A DNA stretch of 64,000 nucleotides from Rhodospirillum sp. (GTDB lineage Bacteria > Pseudomonadota > Alphaproteobacteria > Rhodospirillales > Rhodospirillaceae): positions 45,593 through 109,592 of the forward strand of contig JAIOYK010000010.1 in the NCBI GenBank assembly GCA_021741145.1. Reading direction: 5' to 3'. The notes under the pieces were generated by a model. It had not been told where the DNA came from. It made no database searches and saw nothing but the letters and a program-made list of their open reading frames with translations. Made by a program: the position numbers and the translations under genes. Below, in pieces: positions 52,909 to 61,835 of this stretch. Within the stretch, counting starts at the first letter, position 1, and each line of letters starts with the position of its first letter.

Positions 52909-53127
52909 GGAGGTCTCCAAACGCCGGTGATCTCGTGGATATCGTCCCATGAGTCCCCATTGAGAGACAAAAAAAGTTCACGGGGGTTCAACATAAAAAC
53001 GGAGCTTCCACCAAAAAGGTCTTTTCGGTACTGGAAAAGCGGAGTCTGTTGCCGCCCCCCCTCGAAGATACACTAAGATGACACTGTGAGCCCGCGCGCC
53101 GACGCGGAACCGTGGAGGAGGTGACCC
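52909..53127. promoter_or_regulatory. Divergent promoter region between two operons
   Basis: These 219 bases separate the - strand phosphatidyltransferase operon from the + strand dehydrogenase operon, so both must be transcribed outwards from here. The middle is relatively A-rich (GACAAAAAAAGTTC, CATAAAAACGG), followed by a strong GGAGGAGGTGACCC ribosome-binding site for the GTG start at 53128. No individual promoter or operator could be fixed by eye. Confidence 0.4.
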
Positions 53128-54120
53128 GTGAACCAGGAGTCCGTGACCGGTGGTCCGTCGTGCGAGGCGCGGGCCCTCTGGTTTCCGGCAGCGGGCCGGT
53201 GCGAGATCCGGCGGGAGGAGGTGCCTCCCCCCGTCGATGGTCAGGTCCTGGTCCGCGGCCTGTTCAGTGGTGTCAGCCGCGGAACGGAATCCCTTGTCTT
53301 CAACGGCAAGGTCCCCCGTGGGGAATACGACCGCATGCGGGGACCCAACATGGCCGGGGCCTTCTCCTTTCCCGTGAAATACGGCTATGCCGCCGTCGGG
53401 CGGGTGGAGGCTGGACCCGATTCCCTGGTTGGACGGACCGTCTTCTCCCTGCATCCCCATCAGGACCTGTTCGTCGTGGACCAAGATGGGGTCGCGGTTC
53501 TCCCCGAAGGCCTGCCAGCGGAGCGCGCCATTCTCGCGGCCAATATGGAAACCGCGCTCACGATCATCTGGGACGCCGGGATCCAGCCTGGGGACCGGTT
53601 GGCGGTTTTTGGCGCGGGCGTCGTCGGTGCCCTCACGGCGTACCTCGCCGCCCGGATCATTGGGACCGAGGTCGTTCTTGTCGACATCGATCCCGCGCGC
53701 GCGGCCCTGGCCTCCAAGCTGGGACTTCCTTTCCGCCAGGATGAACCCGAGGGGGAGTTCGACGTCCTCATCAATGCGAGCGCTTCGGCCGAGGCGCTGG
53801 CGACGGCGGTGGCCCATGCCGGGCAAGAAGCCCGCGTCGTCGAGGCGAGTTGGTATGGAGACCGGACCGTCTCCCTGAGCCTGGGGGGGGCCTTCCATGC
53901 CCGCCGCCTGTCGATCATCAGTTCTCAGGTGGGATCGATTCCCGCCACCCGCCGGATCCGCTGGAGCTACGCGCGGCGCATGAACAAGGCGCTGGAGCTG
54001 CTCCGGGACGATCGGCTCGACGCCTTGATTTCCGGCGAGACCGCTTTCGCGACCCTCGCCGAAGGATACCCCGCGGTCCTGTCGGACCCGGGAACCCTGT
54101 GTCACCGCATTCGGTATTGA
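53128..54120 (+). CDS. Zinc-type (MDR) alcohol dehydrogenase-like protein
   Basis: This 330-residue medium-chain dehydrogenase/reductase has the catalytic-domain GVSRGTESLVFNGKVP and KYGYAAVGRV, a nucleotide-binding LAVFGAGVVGALTAYLAARI and acidic VLVDIDP, so an NAD(P)-binding Rossmann fold. The usual zinc-binding cysteine/histidine set is not obvious, as in several sugar- and chlorin-modifying members such as BchC. The GTG start has an excellent Shine-Dalgarno sequence seven bases upstream. It is followed by a pterin-synthase-like gene, a glycosyltransferase and a methyltransferase, so it probably oxidises or reduces a pterin or sugar intermediate. Confidence 0.8.
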   Translation: MNQESVTGGPSCEARALWFPAAGRCEIRREEVPPPVDGQVLVRGLFSGVSRGTESLVFNGKVPRGEYDRMRGPNMAGAFSFPVKYGYAAVGRVEAGPDSLVGRTVFSLHPHQDLFVVDQDGVAVLPEGLPAERAILAANMETALTIIWDAGIQPGDRLAVFGAGVVGALTAYLAARIIGTEVVLVDIDPARAALASKLGLPFRQDEPEGEFDVLINASASAEALATAVAHAGQEARVVEASWYGDRTVSLSLGGAFHARRLSIISSQVGSIPATRRIRWSYARRMNKALELLRDDRLDALISGETAFATLAEGYPAVLSDPGTLCHRIRY

Positions 54121-54207
54121 TCCGGTCGCTCTTGACCCCGCCCACCTTGACCCCGCCGCCTTGAAACCGCGGGTCTCGACCCAGTCCATGATGAGAAAGG
54201 AAGGCCT

Positions 54208-54606
54208 ATGTTCGCCGTGCAAGTCCGGGATCATATCATGATCGCCCATAGTCTGCCCCGTCCGGTTTTCGGACCCGCCCAACAAATGCATGGCGCCACC
54301 TTCGTGGTCGATGCGGCCTTCTTCACGCGGGATGTGGACGAGGATGGCCTGGGGGTCGACATCGGCGCGGCGACCGAGGTCCTGGGCGCGGTGCTGAAAC
54401 CCCTGACCTACCAGAACCTTGACGAGGTCGAGGCCTTCAAGGGCAAGGTGACCACGACGGAGGTCCTCGCCAAGCATATCTTCGATCAACTCACCGAGGC
54501 CGTGGCCCACAAGAAACTCGGTCCCGGTAGCCACCGCATTTGCCGTCTGAAGGTGACCCTGCACGAATCCCACGTCGCCCTGGCCTGGTACGAGGCCGAT
54601 CTTTGA
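54208..54606 (+). CDS. 6-pyruvoyl/carboxy-tetrahydropterin synthase homologue, atypical zinc site
   Basis: This 132-residue protein of the QueD/PTPS family has first zinc histidine His14 (MIAHSLPRPVFG) and second His28 (AQQMHGATF), but the third ligand of the usual HGH motif is Ala30 and the catalytic Cys position is Ala24. The C-terminal LKVTLHESHVALAWYE keeps the conserved substrate-binding Glu region. The family normally converts dihydroneopterin triphosphate to a 6-substituted pterin. The altered residues suggest a different substrate or a modified reaction. AAGGAAGGCC precedes the ATG, and the next gene starts at a TTG overlapping this stop. Confidence 0.82.
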   Translation: MFAVQVRDHIMIAHSLPRPVFGPAQQMHGATFVVDAAFFTRDVDEDGLGVDIGAATEVLGAVLKPLTYQNLDEVEAFKGKVTTTEVLAKHIFDQLTEAVAHKKLGPGSHRICRLKVTLHESHVALAWYEADL

Positions 54607-55658
54607 GCCGATCCTTGAATCAGGACTTGGTCTTCGCCTTTCCGGGCGCGCTTGGGACGAGGACCGGGGGCTACGCCTATGACCGCCGGGTCATCGTCGA
54701 GCTTGGGACCCTGGGATGGACCGTTGACCCGTTGCCCCTGGGCGACGGGTTTCCCTTTCCCTCCCCAGCCGTCAAGGCCGCCGCCGAGGACCGGCTATCC
54801 GCCCTTTCGGATGATACCCGGGTGGTGATCGACGGTCTCGCCTTCGGTGTCCTCGACGCCTGGGCGGAACGGGAGGCCAGGCGCTTGCGGATCACCGCCC
54901 TGGTGCACCATCCCCTGGCGCTGGAAAGCGGTCTTGGCGAGGAGGACAGGGTCCGGTTCCAGCGGACCGAGGAACGGGCCTTGTGCTTCGCCGCGCGGGT
55001 TATCGTCACCTCGCCGATGACCGCCCGCGACCTGACGGCGCGGTTCGGTGTCGCCGCGGATCGGATCACGGTGGCCTGTCCGGGAACCGATCCGGGGCCG
55101 ATTTCTCCCGGTGACGGTGACCCGCCCCATATCCTGTCCATTGGAACGCTGACACCGCGTAAGGGCCACGACGTGCTGTTGGCCGCGCTCCAGCGGGTGG
55201 AGGATCTTGCCTGGACGGTCACCATCGTGGGCAGTTCCGCGCTCGCCCCGGACACGGCCTTGGCCCTGCGGGGGCAATGCTTGGATCTGGGTTTGGGGGA
55301 TCGGGTCGTCTTCGCCGGGGACTGCTTGGACACGCGCCCCTTGCTCGCCTCGGCCGATCTTTTCGCCCTGGCGAGCCGGTACGAAGGCTACGGCATGGCC
55401 TTCGCCGAAGCGCTGTCCCAGGGGGTGCCCATTGTGTCCTGCCGGGCTGGAGCCATTCCCGAGGTGGTGCCGGAGGATGCGGGGATCCTGGTGCCGGTGG
55501 ACGACCCCGAGGCCTTCGCTGGAGCCTTGCGGTGCCTCCTCTCGGACAAGGGACGGCGCGCTCGCATGGCCCAGGCCGCGCGCCGTGCTGGGGCGGCCCT
55601 GCCGTCTTGGCAAGTCACCACGGCGACAATCGCCAGGACATTGGAGGCCCCGTCATGA
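54603..55658 (+). CDS. GT4-type glycosyltransferase
   Basis: This 351-residue GT-B glycosyltransferase of family 4 type has the donor-side motif SRYEGYGMAFAEALSQGVPIV with its E-x7-E pair and the loop LSIGTLTPRKGHDVLL. The N-terminal acceptor domain has FPGALGTRTGGYAYDRR. The TTG at 54603 overlaps the previous stop codon (TTGA), giving a coupled start; a longer frame to 54540 lies inside the previous gene. It may glycosylate a pterin or lipid made by the neighbours. Confidence 0.85.
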   Translation: MSRSLNQDLVFAFPGALGTRTGGYAYDRRVIVELGTLGWTVDPLPLGDGFPFPSPAVKAAAEDRLSALSDDTRVVIDGLAFGVLDAWAEREARRLRITALVHHPLALESGLGEEDRVRFQRTEERALCFAARVIVTSPMTARDLTARFGVAADRITVACPGTDPGPISPGDGDPPHILSIGTLTPRKGHDVLLAALQRVEDLAWTVTIVGSSALAPDTALALRGQCLDLGLGDRVVFAGDCLDTRPLLASADLFALASRYEGYGMAFAEALSQGVPIVSCRAGAIPEVVPEDAGILVPVDDPEAFAGALRCLLSDKGRRARMAQAARRAGAALPSWQVTTATIARTLEAPS

Positions 55659-56500
55659 GTGGATTTGACGGACCCTGGCTGGCCCTGCGCGAACCCCTGG
55701 ACCGGGCGGCGCGCGATGGGGCGCTGGTGGCCGATGTCGCCCGCCATCTGGTTCGCGTGACGGATCCGCGCGTGCTCGATATCGGGTGCGGGACGGGATC
55801 GACCTGGAGGAGCCTGTCCGAATCCCTGCCGGGGACGGTCGAATGGCTGCTCCTCGACCATGATCCCCTTCTGTTGACGGAGGCCCGCCGCCGGATCGGC
55901 GGGAATCGGGCCGTGGTGGTCCGTGAACACGATCTCAACGACATCACGGGGCTTCCGCTCGAGGGGGTCGCCCTGGTGACCGCTTCGGCGCTGTTCGATT
56001 TATGCTCTCGGTCCTTTTGCGCGGCCTTGGTGGCGCGTCTCGCCGAGACGGCCTGTGGCCTCTACGCGGCTTTGACCTATGACGGTGTCATGGGGTGGTC
56101 GCGGACCCACCCCCTGGACGGGGCGGTGGTCGAGGCGTTCAATCGACACCAGCGCCGGGACAAGGGCCTTGGTCCGGCGCTGGGGCCCGATGCAACGGAG
56201 GGTCTCGCTGAGCTTTTGCGGGAGCGGGGATTCGACCCGCGGATCGGAAGCAGCCCCTGGCGGATGGACCATCGGTCGGCCGCCCTTCAAGCCGCCTTTT
56301 TGGGTGGTTTCCGCCAACCCTTGAGCGAAATCGGCACCTTGTCCGCTGGGGAGATCGAGGAGTGGCTGTCCTTCCGGCTGTCCGTCATCGACGCGCCGGA
56401 CAGCCGGTGCCTGGTGGGGCATTCGGACCTGTTGGCTTTCCCACCCCGCGAGAGAACGTCGTCGCCAAAATTGTCCGCGTCGCCGCGAAAACAGGATTAA
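55655..56500 (+). CDS. SAM-dependent methyltransferase
   Basis: This class I methyltransferase of 281 residues has motif I RVLDIGCGTGSTWRSL (39-54), then an acidic LLLDHDPLLL for ribose binding and the motif LVTASALFDLCS. The start overlaps the glycosyltransferase stop by 4 bases. With the dehydrogenase, pterin-synthase-like and glycosyltransferase genes it completes a four-gene operon; similar sets occur in other alphaproteobacteria, often also with a GTP cyclohydrolase, which is absent here. The substrate is unknown. Confidence 0.83.
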   Translation: MSGFDGPWLALREPLDRAARDGALVADVARHLVRVTDPRVLDIGCGTGSTWRSLSESLPGTVEWLLLDHDPLLLTEARRRIGGNRAVVVREHDLNDITGLPLEGVALVTASALFDLCSRSFCAALVARLAETACGLYAALTYDGVMGWSRTHPLDGAVVEAFNRHQRRDKGLGPALGPDATEGLAELLRERGFDPRIGSSPWRMDHRSAALQAAFLGGFRQPLSEIGTLSAGEIEEWLSFRLSVIDAPDSRCLVGHSDLLAFPPRERTSSPKLSASPRKQD

Positions 56501-56519
56501 GTGAAAAGGTGGAGCTGAT

Positions 56520-57428
56520 TTGTCTTTTACACTCAGACAGCTGCGGTACTTCGTGGCGGTCGCCGAACAGGGGACGGTGTCGGGGGCGTCGCGTGTCCTG
56601 TCCATTTCGCAATCCTCCATTACGGAGGCGGTGAAGGAGCTTGAGAGCGATTTGGGCGTGTCGCTTTTCGAGCGGCATTCGCGGGGATTGACCATCACGC
56701 AGCAAGGGCATCAGTTCCTCCGCCATGCCACGAAGATCCTTTCGAATGTCGCCGAGGCCAAGCAGGTCTTCGCCGATGCGCCGGACCAGAAATTCGGGTC
56801 CTTGCAACTGGGTGTGACCTCGCTGGTCGCCGGATACGTGCTGTCCGATATTCTGGCCCGGTATCGTCGCGCCTTTCCTGGCGTGGATGTGAACACCCTC
56901 GAAGATGATGGCAATTACTTGGAGCATCTTCTTGTGGGGGGCGAACTTGATGTCGCGGTCATGTTGCTCAACAATCTCCGCGACCGGCAAGCCTTGCAAT
57001 TTGAAACGCTGGAGACCTCGCCCTTCAGCCTTTGGCTCCCATCCGGTCATGCCTTGACGGCCAAGGACTCCATCGAGATGGCGGATATCGCCGATCAACA
57101 CCTGATCATGTTGACGACCGATGAAATCGAGGAAGCCACGCGCAAACTGCTGGCCGTCTTCGATGCCCGCCCGAAGGTCGCCTTCCGGACGCGTTCGGTG
57201 GAGGCGGTCAGAAGTCTGGTCGCGACCGGCGCCGGTCTCGCGCTTCTGCCCGACATGATCTACCGCCCCTGGTCGCTTGAAGGAGACCGGATCGAGACAC
57301 GCGATGTTTCCGCCTCCCTCCCCGCGGTCAACGTGGGGCTGGTCTGGCGCAGGGGGTTGAGCCTGTCCCAGCCCGTGAAGGATTTCATCGCGCTCGCGCA
57401 AACCCAAAGAACCCCAAGGCTGAGGTGA
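56520..57428 (+). CDS. LysR-family transcriptional regulator
   Basis: This 302-residue LysR-type regulator has the winged helix-turn-helix at residues 3-60 (LRQLRYFVAVAEQGTVSGAS, then VKELESDLGVSLFERHSRGL) and a periplasmic-binding-like effector domain to the end. The best start is TTG 56520, preceded by AAGGTGGAG. It is adjacent to and on the same strand as a polyamine-type transporter and aldehyde dehydrogenase, so it is probably their activator, using the palindrome just after its stop codon. Confidence 0.88.
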   Translation: MSFTLRQLRYFVAVAEQGTVSGASRVLSISQSSITEAVKELESDLGVSLFERHSRGLTITQQGHQFLRHATKILSNVAEAKQVFADAPDQKFGSLQLGVTSLVAGYVLSDILARYRRAFPGVDVNTLEDDGNYLEHLLVGGELDVAVMLLNNLRDRQALQFETLETSPFSLWLPSGHALTAKDSIEMADIADQHLIMLTTDEIEEATRKLLAVFDARPKVAFRTRSVEAVRSLVATGAGLALLPDMIYRPWSLEGDRIETRDVSASLPAVNVGLVWRRGLSLSQPVKDFIALAQTQRTPRLR

Positions 57429-57435
57429 AAGACAG

Positions 57436-57458
57436 TGATATCGGAAATTCCGATATCA
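57436..57458. promoter_or_regulatory. Perfect palindrome, candidate LysR operator
   Basis: TGATATCGGAA and TTCCGATATCA are exact inverted repeats around a single central A, starting eight bases after the LysR stop. There is no T run for a terminator, and its symmetry fits an operator of the T-n11-A type that LysR proteins bind. It lies about 250 bases before the PotD-like gene; the rest of the 288-base gap (57429-57716) has no clear promoter. Confidence 0.5.
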
Positions 57459-57716
57459 TGTTTCTGATTAATAAAATTGCGAAATCTCCCCCGCTTCGTA
57501 TCCTCATCCTTGTCAAAAAAAGCCGCATGATCGCCGAAAGAGAAGGGAGGGACGAGGGGTCCGAAATGGATTTTTCACACCTGTCCCTCGACGCCAGCGT
57601 TGTCGAGTGACGCTGTCCTCTCTTCAGGCGCCTTGGGTTTTGCAAAGCTTCTTGGATTGTAATCGATTGGCACGGAACCCCATCCGTGTCGGGACCAAAG
57701 AAGGGAGACCATGCAT

Positions 57717-58877
57717 ATGAAATCCACCTATTTGTTGAATTTCCTGTCCGCCTCGGCCTTGACCATCGGCATGGTGGCGCCCGCCTATGCCGGGGATATG
57801 CAGACGTCCATTGGTCCGGGGGAAGGCGAAGTCGATATCGTCGCTTGGGCCGGGTATATCGAGAACGGAGAGAGCGACGCGGCCTATGATTGGGTTACCG
57901 GTTTTGAAAAGGACACCGGTTGCAAGGTCAACGTTAAGACAGCCGCCACATCCGACGAAATGGTGACCCTGATGAACCAGGGGGGCTTTGATCTGGTGAC
58001 GGCCTCGGGCGACGCGTCGCTCCGGCTGATCGCGGGCGGCAAGGTCCAGCCGATCAATGTCGAACTCATCCCGAGTTGGTCGACCGTCGACAAGCGCCTT
58101 CAGAATGCGTCCTGGTATACGGTCGAGGGTGTTCACTACGGGACCCCCTACCAATGGGGTCCGAATGTGCTGATGTATAATACCAAGGCTTTCGGCGGCA
58201 CGGTTCCGGACAGTTGGGATGTCGTCTTCAAGGAAATGACCCTGCCCGACGGCAAGTCCAACAAGGGACGTGTCCAGGCCTATGACGGCCCGATCTACAT
58301 CGCCGATGCGGCGCTCTACCTCAAGACCGCGGACCCCTCGCTCGGCATCACGGATCCCTATGAACTGACCGAAGAGCAATATGCCGCGGCGCTCGCGCTG
58401 CTGAAAGGCCAGCGCGCGCTGGTCAGCCGCTATTGGCACGACGCGACCGTCCAGACCGACGACTTCAAGAACGAGGGGATGGTGGCCTCCGGCTCCTGGC
58501 CCTATCAGGTCAATCTGCTGGCGGCGGACGGACAGCCGATCGCTTCGACCATTCCCAAGGAAGGGGCGACCGGTTGGGCCGACACGACCATGATGCATGC
58601 CGAGGCCGCCCATCCCAATTGCGCCTATCTGTGGATGGAGCATTCGCTCGATCCGAAGGTGCAGGGCGATGTCGCCGCCTGGTTCGGGTCGGTTCCCACG
58701 GTCCCCGCCGCCTGCGAGGGCAACGCGCTTCTTGGGGAGGGAGGCTGCGCCACCAATGGCTTCGATAATTTCGACAAGATTTCCTTCTGGAAAACGCCCG
58801 TTTCCAAATGCGAGGCTGGCACTTGCGTGCCCTATCGTCAGTGGGTGAACGACTACATCGCGGTCATGGGTGGATAA
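57717..58877 (+). CDS. Polyamine-type ABC transporter binding protein (PotD/PotF-like)
   Basis: This periplasmic binding protein of the extracellular-solute-binding type 1/8 group has 386 residues from ATG 57717; an ATG at 57711 is also possible. The signal peptide MKSTYLLNFLSASALTIGMV ends at AYA-GD. The mature part has VDIVAWAGYIENGESD, YDWVTGFEKDTGCKVNVKTA and GFDLVTASGDASLRLIAGG, a fold shared with putrescine/spermidine-binding proteins. The following PotA-B-C genes and the aldehyde dehydrogenase support a di- or polyamine ligand. Confidence 0.88.
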   Translation: MKSTYLLNFLSASALTIGMVAPAYAGDMQTSIGPGEGEVDIVAWAGYIENGESDAAYDWVTGFEKDTGCKVNVKTAATSDEMVTLMNQGGFDLVTASGDASLRLIAGGKVQPINVELIPSWSTVDKRLQNASWYTVEGVHYGTPYQWGPNVLMYNTKAFGGTVPDSWDVVFKEMTLPDGKSNKGRVQAYDGPIYIADAALYLKTADPSLGITDPYELTEEQYAAALALLKGQRALVSRYWHDATVQTDDFKNEGMVASGSWPYQVNLLAADGQPIASTIPKEGATGWADTTMMHAEAAHPNCAYLWMEHSLDPKVQGDVAAWFGSVPTVPAACEGNALLGEGGCATNGFDNFDKISFWKTPVSKCEAGTCVPYRQWVNDYIAVMGG

Positions 58878-58891
58878 GAAGAAAGGCCGGG

Positions 58892-58915
58892 GGCAGGGTT
58901 TACAAGAGCCCTGCC
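58892..58915 (+). terminator. Hairpin after the binding-protein gene
   Basis: GGCAGGG and CCCTGCC form a 7-bp stem with a 10-base loop, 15 bases after the stop of the binding-protein gene. Such structures often let the periplasmic protein be made in excess over the membrane subunits. The role is inferred. Confidence 0.45.
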
Positions 58916-58979
58916 AGCCACCCTTCACGGGACCAATCCAGAGCAGACCAAACGCCTTTCACGGGGCGCCCCTCGTGGG

Positions 58980-59000
58980 GTGCCCCTCATGGAGGGGCAC
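58980..59000 (+). promoter_or_regulatory. Second hairpin in the PotD-PotA spacer
   Basis: GTGCCCCTC and GAGGGGCAC form a perfect 9-bp stem around ATG in the 206-base gap between the binding-protein and ATPase genes. It could shield or position the PotA ribosome-binding site (AGGAGA at about 59072). No T run follows. Confidence 0.4.
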
Positions 59001-59083
59001 TGGGGTTGTGGACACGTGCAAAGCAGCGCCTTGAACCTCTCGGAGTGGCGGATTTTTCCATCCGTCCTCTCAGGAGACGTCGA

Positions 59084-60082
59084 ATGACTTCAGCCGTTAC
59101 ATTCCGCGCCGTATCCCGTCACTTTGGCCCTGTCCGCGCGGTGGATCATGTCGATTTGGACATCGCCGAAGGGGAATTCTTCGCGATGCTCGGACCGTCG
59201 GGTTCGGGAAAGACCACCTGTCTGCGCCTGATCGCTGGTTTCGAACAACCCACCAGCGGCAAGATCACTATTTTCAAGGAAGATACGACCGCGTTGCCGC
59301 CCTGGCGCCGGCATGTGAACACGGTGTTCCAGGACTATGCGCTCTTTCCGCATATGAGCATCCGCGACAATGTCGCCTACGGTTTGATGGTCAAAGGCAT
59401 CGATGCCAAGACCCGGCGCAGGGCCGCCGAGGAGGCGCTGGAACTGGTCAAGCTTGGCGGCTACGGCGACCGCAAGACCGGCCAGATGTCCGGCGGCCAG
59501 CGCCAACGCGTGGCCCTGGCCCGCGCGCTGGTCAATAAGCCAAGCGTCCTGTTGCTCGATGAACCCCTGGGCGCACTGGACCTGAAACTGCGTGAAGCGA
59601 TGCAGGAGGAATTGAAAAGCCTACAAAGAAAGCTTGGGATCACCTTTGTCTTGGTGACCCACGATCAGGGCGAAGCCCTATCCATGGCGGATCGGGTCGC
59701 GGTGTTTAATCACGGCAAGATCGTCCAGGCGGGCACCCCGGAGGATATTTACCACAACCCAAGGTCCCGTTTTGTCGCCGATTTTGTCGGCTCGGCCAAT
59801 GTTCTGCCGCCTTCGCTGATGGAAAAACTGACCGGAACATCCGCCTGGGCGGGACTAAGGCCGGAAAAGATCAGTCTTTCCGGTGGCGAGGGCCGTTTGG
59901 CGATTGACGGAACATTGACGGACTCGAGTTTCCTCGGCGCGGTGCGCCGCGTCGCGGTCAACGCCGACGGCCAAACCATCCACGCCAATCTCCCCGCCCA
60001 CGAGATGGTGCCCGAGGCGGGTGCACGGCTGACACTCTATTTCGACCGGTTCGCCCTCACCATCTTGGACGACGCGCCATGA
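59084..60082 (+). CDS. Polyamine-type ABC transporter ATPase (PotA-like)
   Basis: This 332-residue ATPase has Walker A GPSGSGKTTCLRLI, signature MSGGQRQRVALARALV and Walker B VLLLDEPLGALDLK, plus the C-terminal TOBE domain (about residues 265-330: GLRPEKISL) typical of PotA/MalK-type proteins. The ATG at 59084 is chosen because AGGAGA lies about ten bases upstream and the protein then begins at the normal position; a longer frame back to 58808 is inside the hairpin spacer. The stop overlaps the next permease gene. Confidence 0.92.
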   Translation: MTSAVTFRAVSRHFGPVRAVDHVDLDIAEGEFFAMLGPSGSGKTTCLRLIAGFEQPTSGKITIFKEDTTALPPWRRHVNTVFQDYALFPHMSIRDNVAYGLMVKGIDAKTRRRAAEEALELVKLGGYGDRKTGQMSGGQRQRVALARALVNKPSVLLLDEPLGALDLKLREAMQEELKSLQRKLGITFVLVTHDQGEALSMADRVAVFNHGKIVQAGTPEDIYHNPRSRFVADFVGSANVLPPSLMEKLTGTSAWAGLRPEKISLSGGEGRLAIDGTLTDSSFLGAVRRVAVNADGQTIHANLPAHEMVPEAGARLTLYFDRFALTILDDAP

Positions 60083-61011
60083 CCGCGACGACAGCCGAGG
60101 ACAGCCTTCCATCACGGATTTCCGGCACGCTCTGGCGGCGACCAAAACTGTTGATCCTGCTTCTTCTGACGCCGCCGCTCCTGTGGCTGGGCATTGTCTA
60201 TGTGGGATCGCTGTTTTCCCTTCTTCTGCAAAGCTTCTTTTCCCTTGACGACTTCACCGGTCAGATCCAGTACGACCTGACGCTCTCGACCTATGCCGAG
60301 CTCTTCCGACCATCGAATTTCGACATCCTTCGGCGAACGGTGGTCATGGCGGTGTTGGTCACCATCGCATCGGCCATCCTCGCCTTTCCCATCGCCTATT
60401 ACGCCGCCCGCTATGCCAAGGGTCGGTGGAAGGCGGTCTTCTATCTCGGCGTCATGCTGCCGCTTTGGTCGAGCTACCTTGTCAAGATCTATGCCTGGAA
60501 GATGATTCTGTCCAAGGAGGGCATCATCAGTTGGGTCGCCGCCAAGCTGCATCTGAGCGTGCTGCTGGAGGGCTGGCTGTCCCTTCCCGAAGTGGGGGGA
60601 AATTCCCTTTCGGTCAGTTCGACGGGCACGTTCCTCGTCTTCGTCTATATCTGGCTGCCCTACATGATCCTGCCGGTTCAGGCGGCTCTGGAACGCGTGC
60701 CGTCCAATCTTATCGAGGCGTCCTATGATTTGGGCGCGGCGCCCGCGAAGACCTTCCGCCATGTGCTGTTGCCAATGGCCCTGCCGGGCGTCGCCGCCGG
60801 GTCCATCTTCACCTTCTCCCTGACCCTTGGCGATTACATCGTGCCAGGCATTATCGGCACATCCCGCCTGTTTATCGGTCAGGTGGTCTATGTCCAGCAG
60901 GGCACGGCCGGAAACATTCCGCTCGCCGCCGCCTTCTCGGTCGTTCCGGTTGTCATCATGGCCGTCTATCTGTGGCTCGCCAAGAAGCAGGGGGCTTTCG
61001 ATGCGCTCTAA
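60079..61011 (+). CDS. Polyamine-type ABC transporter permease (PotB-like)
   Basis: This inner-membrane permease of 310 residues has six helices. The EAA loop that docks to the ATPase is [21 protein letters not shown]. The start overlaps the PotA stop in an ATGA junction, and the end overlaps the next permease by 11 bases. Confidence 0.9.
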   Translation: MTATTAEDSLPSRISGTLWRRPKLLILLLLTPPLLWLGIVYVGSLFSLLLQSFFSLDDFTGQIQYDLTLSTYAELFRPSNFDILRRTVVMAVLVTIASAILAFPIAYYAARYAKGRWKAVFYLGVMLPLWSSYLVKIYAWKMILSKEGIISWVAAKLHLSVLLEGWLSLPEVGGNSLSVSSTGTFLVFVYIWLPYMILPVQAALERVPSNLIEASYDLGAAPAKTFRHVLLPMALPGVAAGSIFTFSLTLGDYIVPGIIGTSRLFIGQVVYVQQGTAGNIPLAAAFSVVPVVIMAVYLWLAKKQGAFDAL

Positions 61012-61813
61012 TCACGGGAAGGCACCACTGGCGCTCAAACTGGCCGCGGGGGGTGGGCTTCTGTTCCTGCACGTGCCGATCCTTTTGATTTTCATCTACG
61101 CCTTCACGACGGAGGACAAGAGTTTCCAATGGCCTCCACCGGGGCTGACCCTCCGTTGGCTCGCGGCCACTTGGGAACGGGCCGACGTCTGGCGGGCGCT
61201 GACTTTGTCGGTCAAGGTCGCCTCGGTCGCGACGCTGTTGGCGGTGATTCTGGGGACACTCTGCGCGGCGGCCCTGTCCCGGGCGCGCTTCTTCGGAAAG
61301 GAAGGGATCACCCTGCTGGTGATCTTGCCGATTGCCCTGCCGGGGATCGTCACCGGCATCGCCTTGCGGTCGGCCTTCGGTCTCGCGGATATGCCCTTTT
61401 CCTTTTGGACGATCGTGCTCGGCCACGCCACGTTTTGTATCGTGGTGGTCTATAACAACGCGGTGGCGCGCTTCCGGCGGCTGTCCACCTCCCTCGTGGA
61501 GGCGTCTTACGACCTGGGGGCCAACGGGTTCCAGACCTTCCGCTACATCGTTTTGCCGAATATCGGGACCGCGTTGCTCGCGGGGGGAATGCTCGCCTTC
61601 GCGCTGTCCTTCGACGAAGTGATCGTCACGACCTTCACCGCCGGCCAACAGCAGACATTGCCGATTTGGATGCTGGAGGAACTCATCCGTCCCCATGAGC
61701 GCCCGGTGACCAATGTCGTGGCCATGGCGGTGGTGCTTGTGACCTTCCTGCCCATCCTGTTGGCCTACTCCATGACGCGTAACGGCGAAGACACCGCCGG
61801 AGCCGGTAAGTAA
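61001..61813 (+). CDS. Polyamine-type ABC transporter permease (PotC-like)
   Basis: This second permease of 270 residues has the EAA loop [21 protein letters not shown]. The ATG at 61001 lies inside the end of the PotB-like gene; the frame extends upstream to 60827 but only within that gene. It forms the heterodimeric channel with the PotB-like protein. Confidence 0.9.
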   Translation: MRSNHGKAPLALKLAAGGGLLFLHVPILLIFIYAFTTEDKSFQWPPPGLTLRWLAATWERADVWRALTLSVKVASVATLLAVILGTLCAAALSRARFFGKEGITLLVILPIALPGIVTGIALRSAFGLADMPFSFWTIVLGHATFCIVVVYNNAVARFRRLSTSLVEASYDLGANGFQTFRYIVLPNIGTALLAGGMLAFALSFDEVIVTTFTAGQQQTLPIWMLEELIRPHERPVTNVVAMAVVLVTFLPILLAYSMTRNGEDTAGAGK

Positions 61814-61835
61814 ACGGACTGAAAGGATTCTAAGC

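Noticed and set aside
53128..54120. Bacteriochlorophyllide dehydrogenase (BchC) identity for the MDR dehydrogenase
   Set aside because: There is some resemblance in the catalytic domain, but no photosynthesis genes are nearby, and the neighbours point to a pterin/glycosyl pathway.
57425..57610. 61-residue frame after the LysR gene
   Set aside because: It starts with GTG overlapping the LysR stop, contains the palindrome and has no ribosome-binding site or protein-like pattern.
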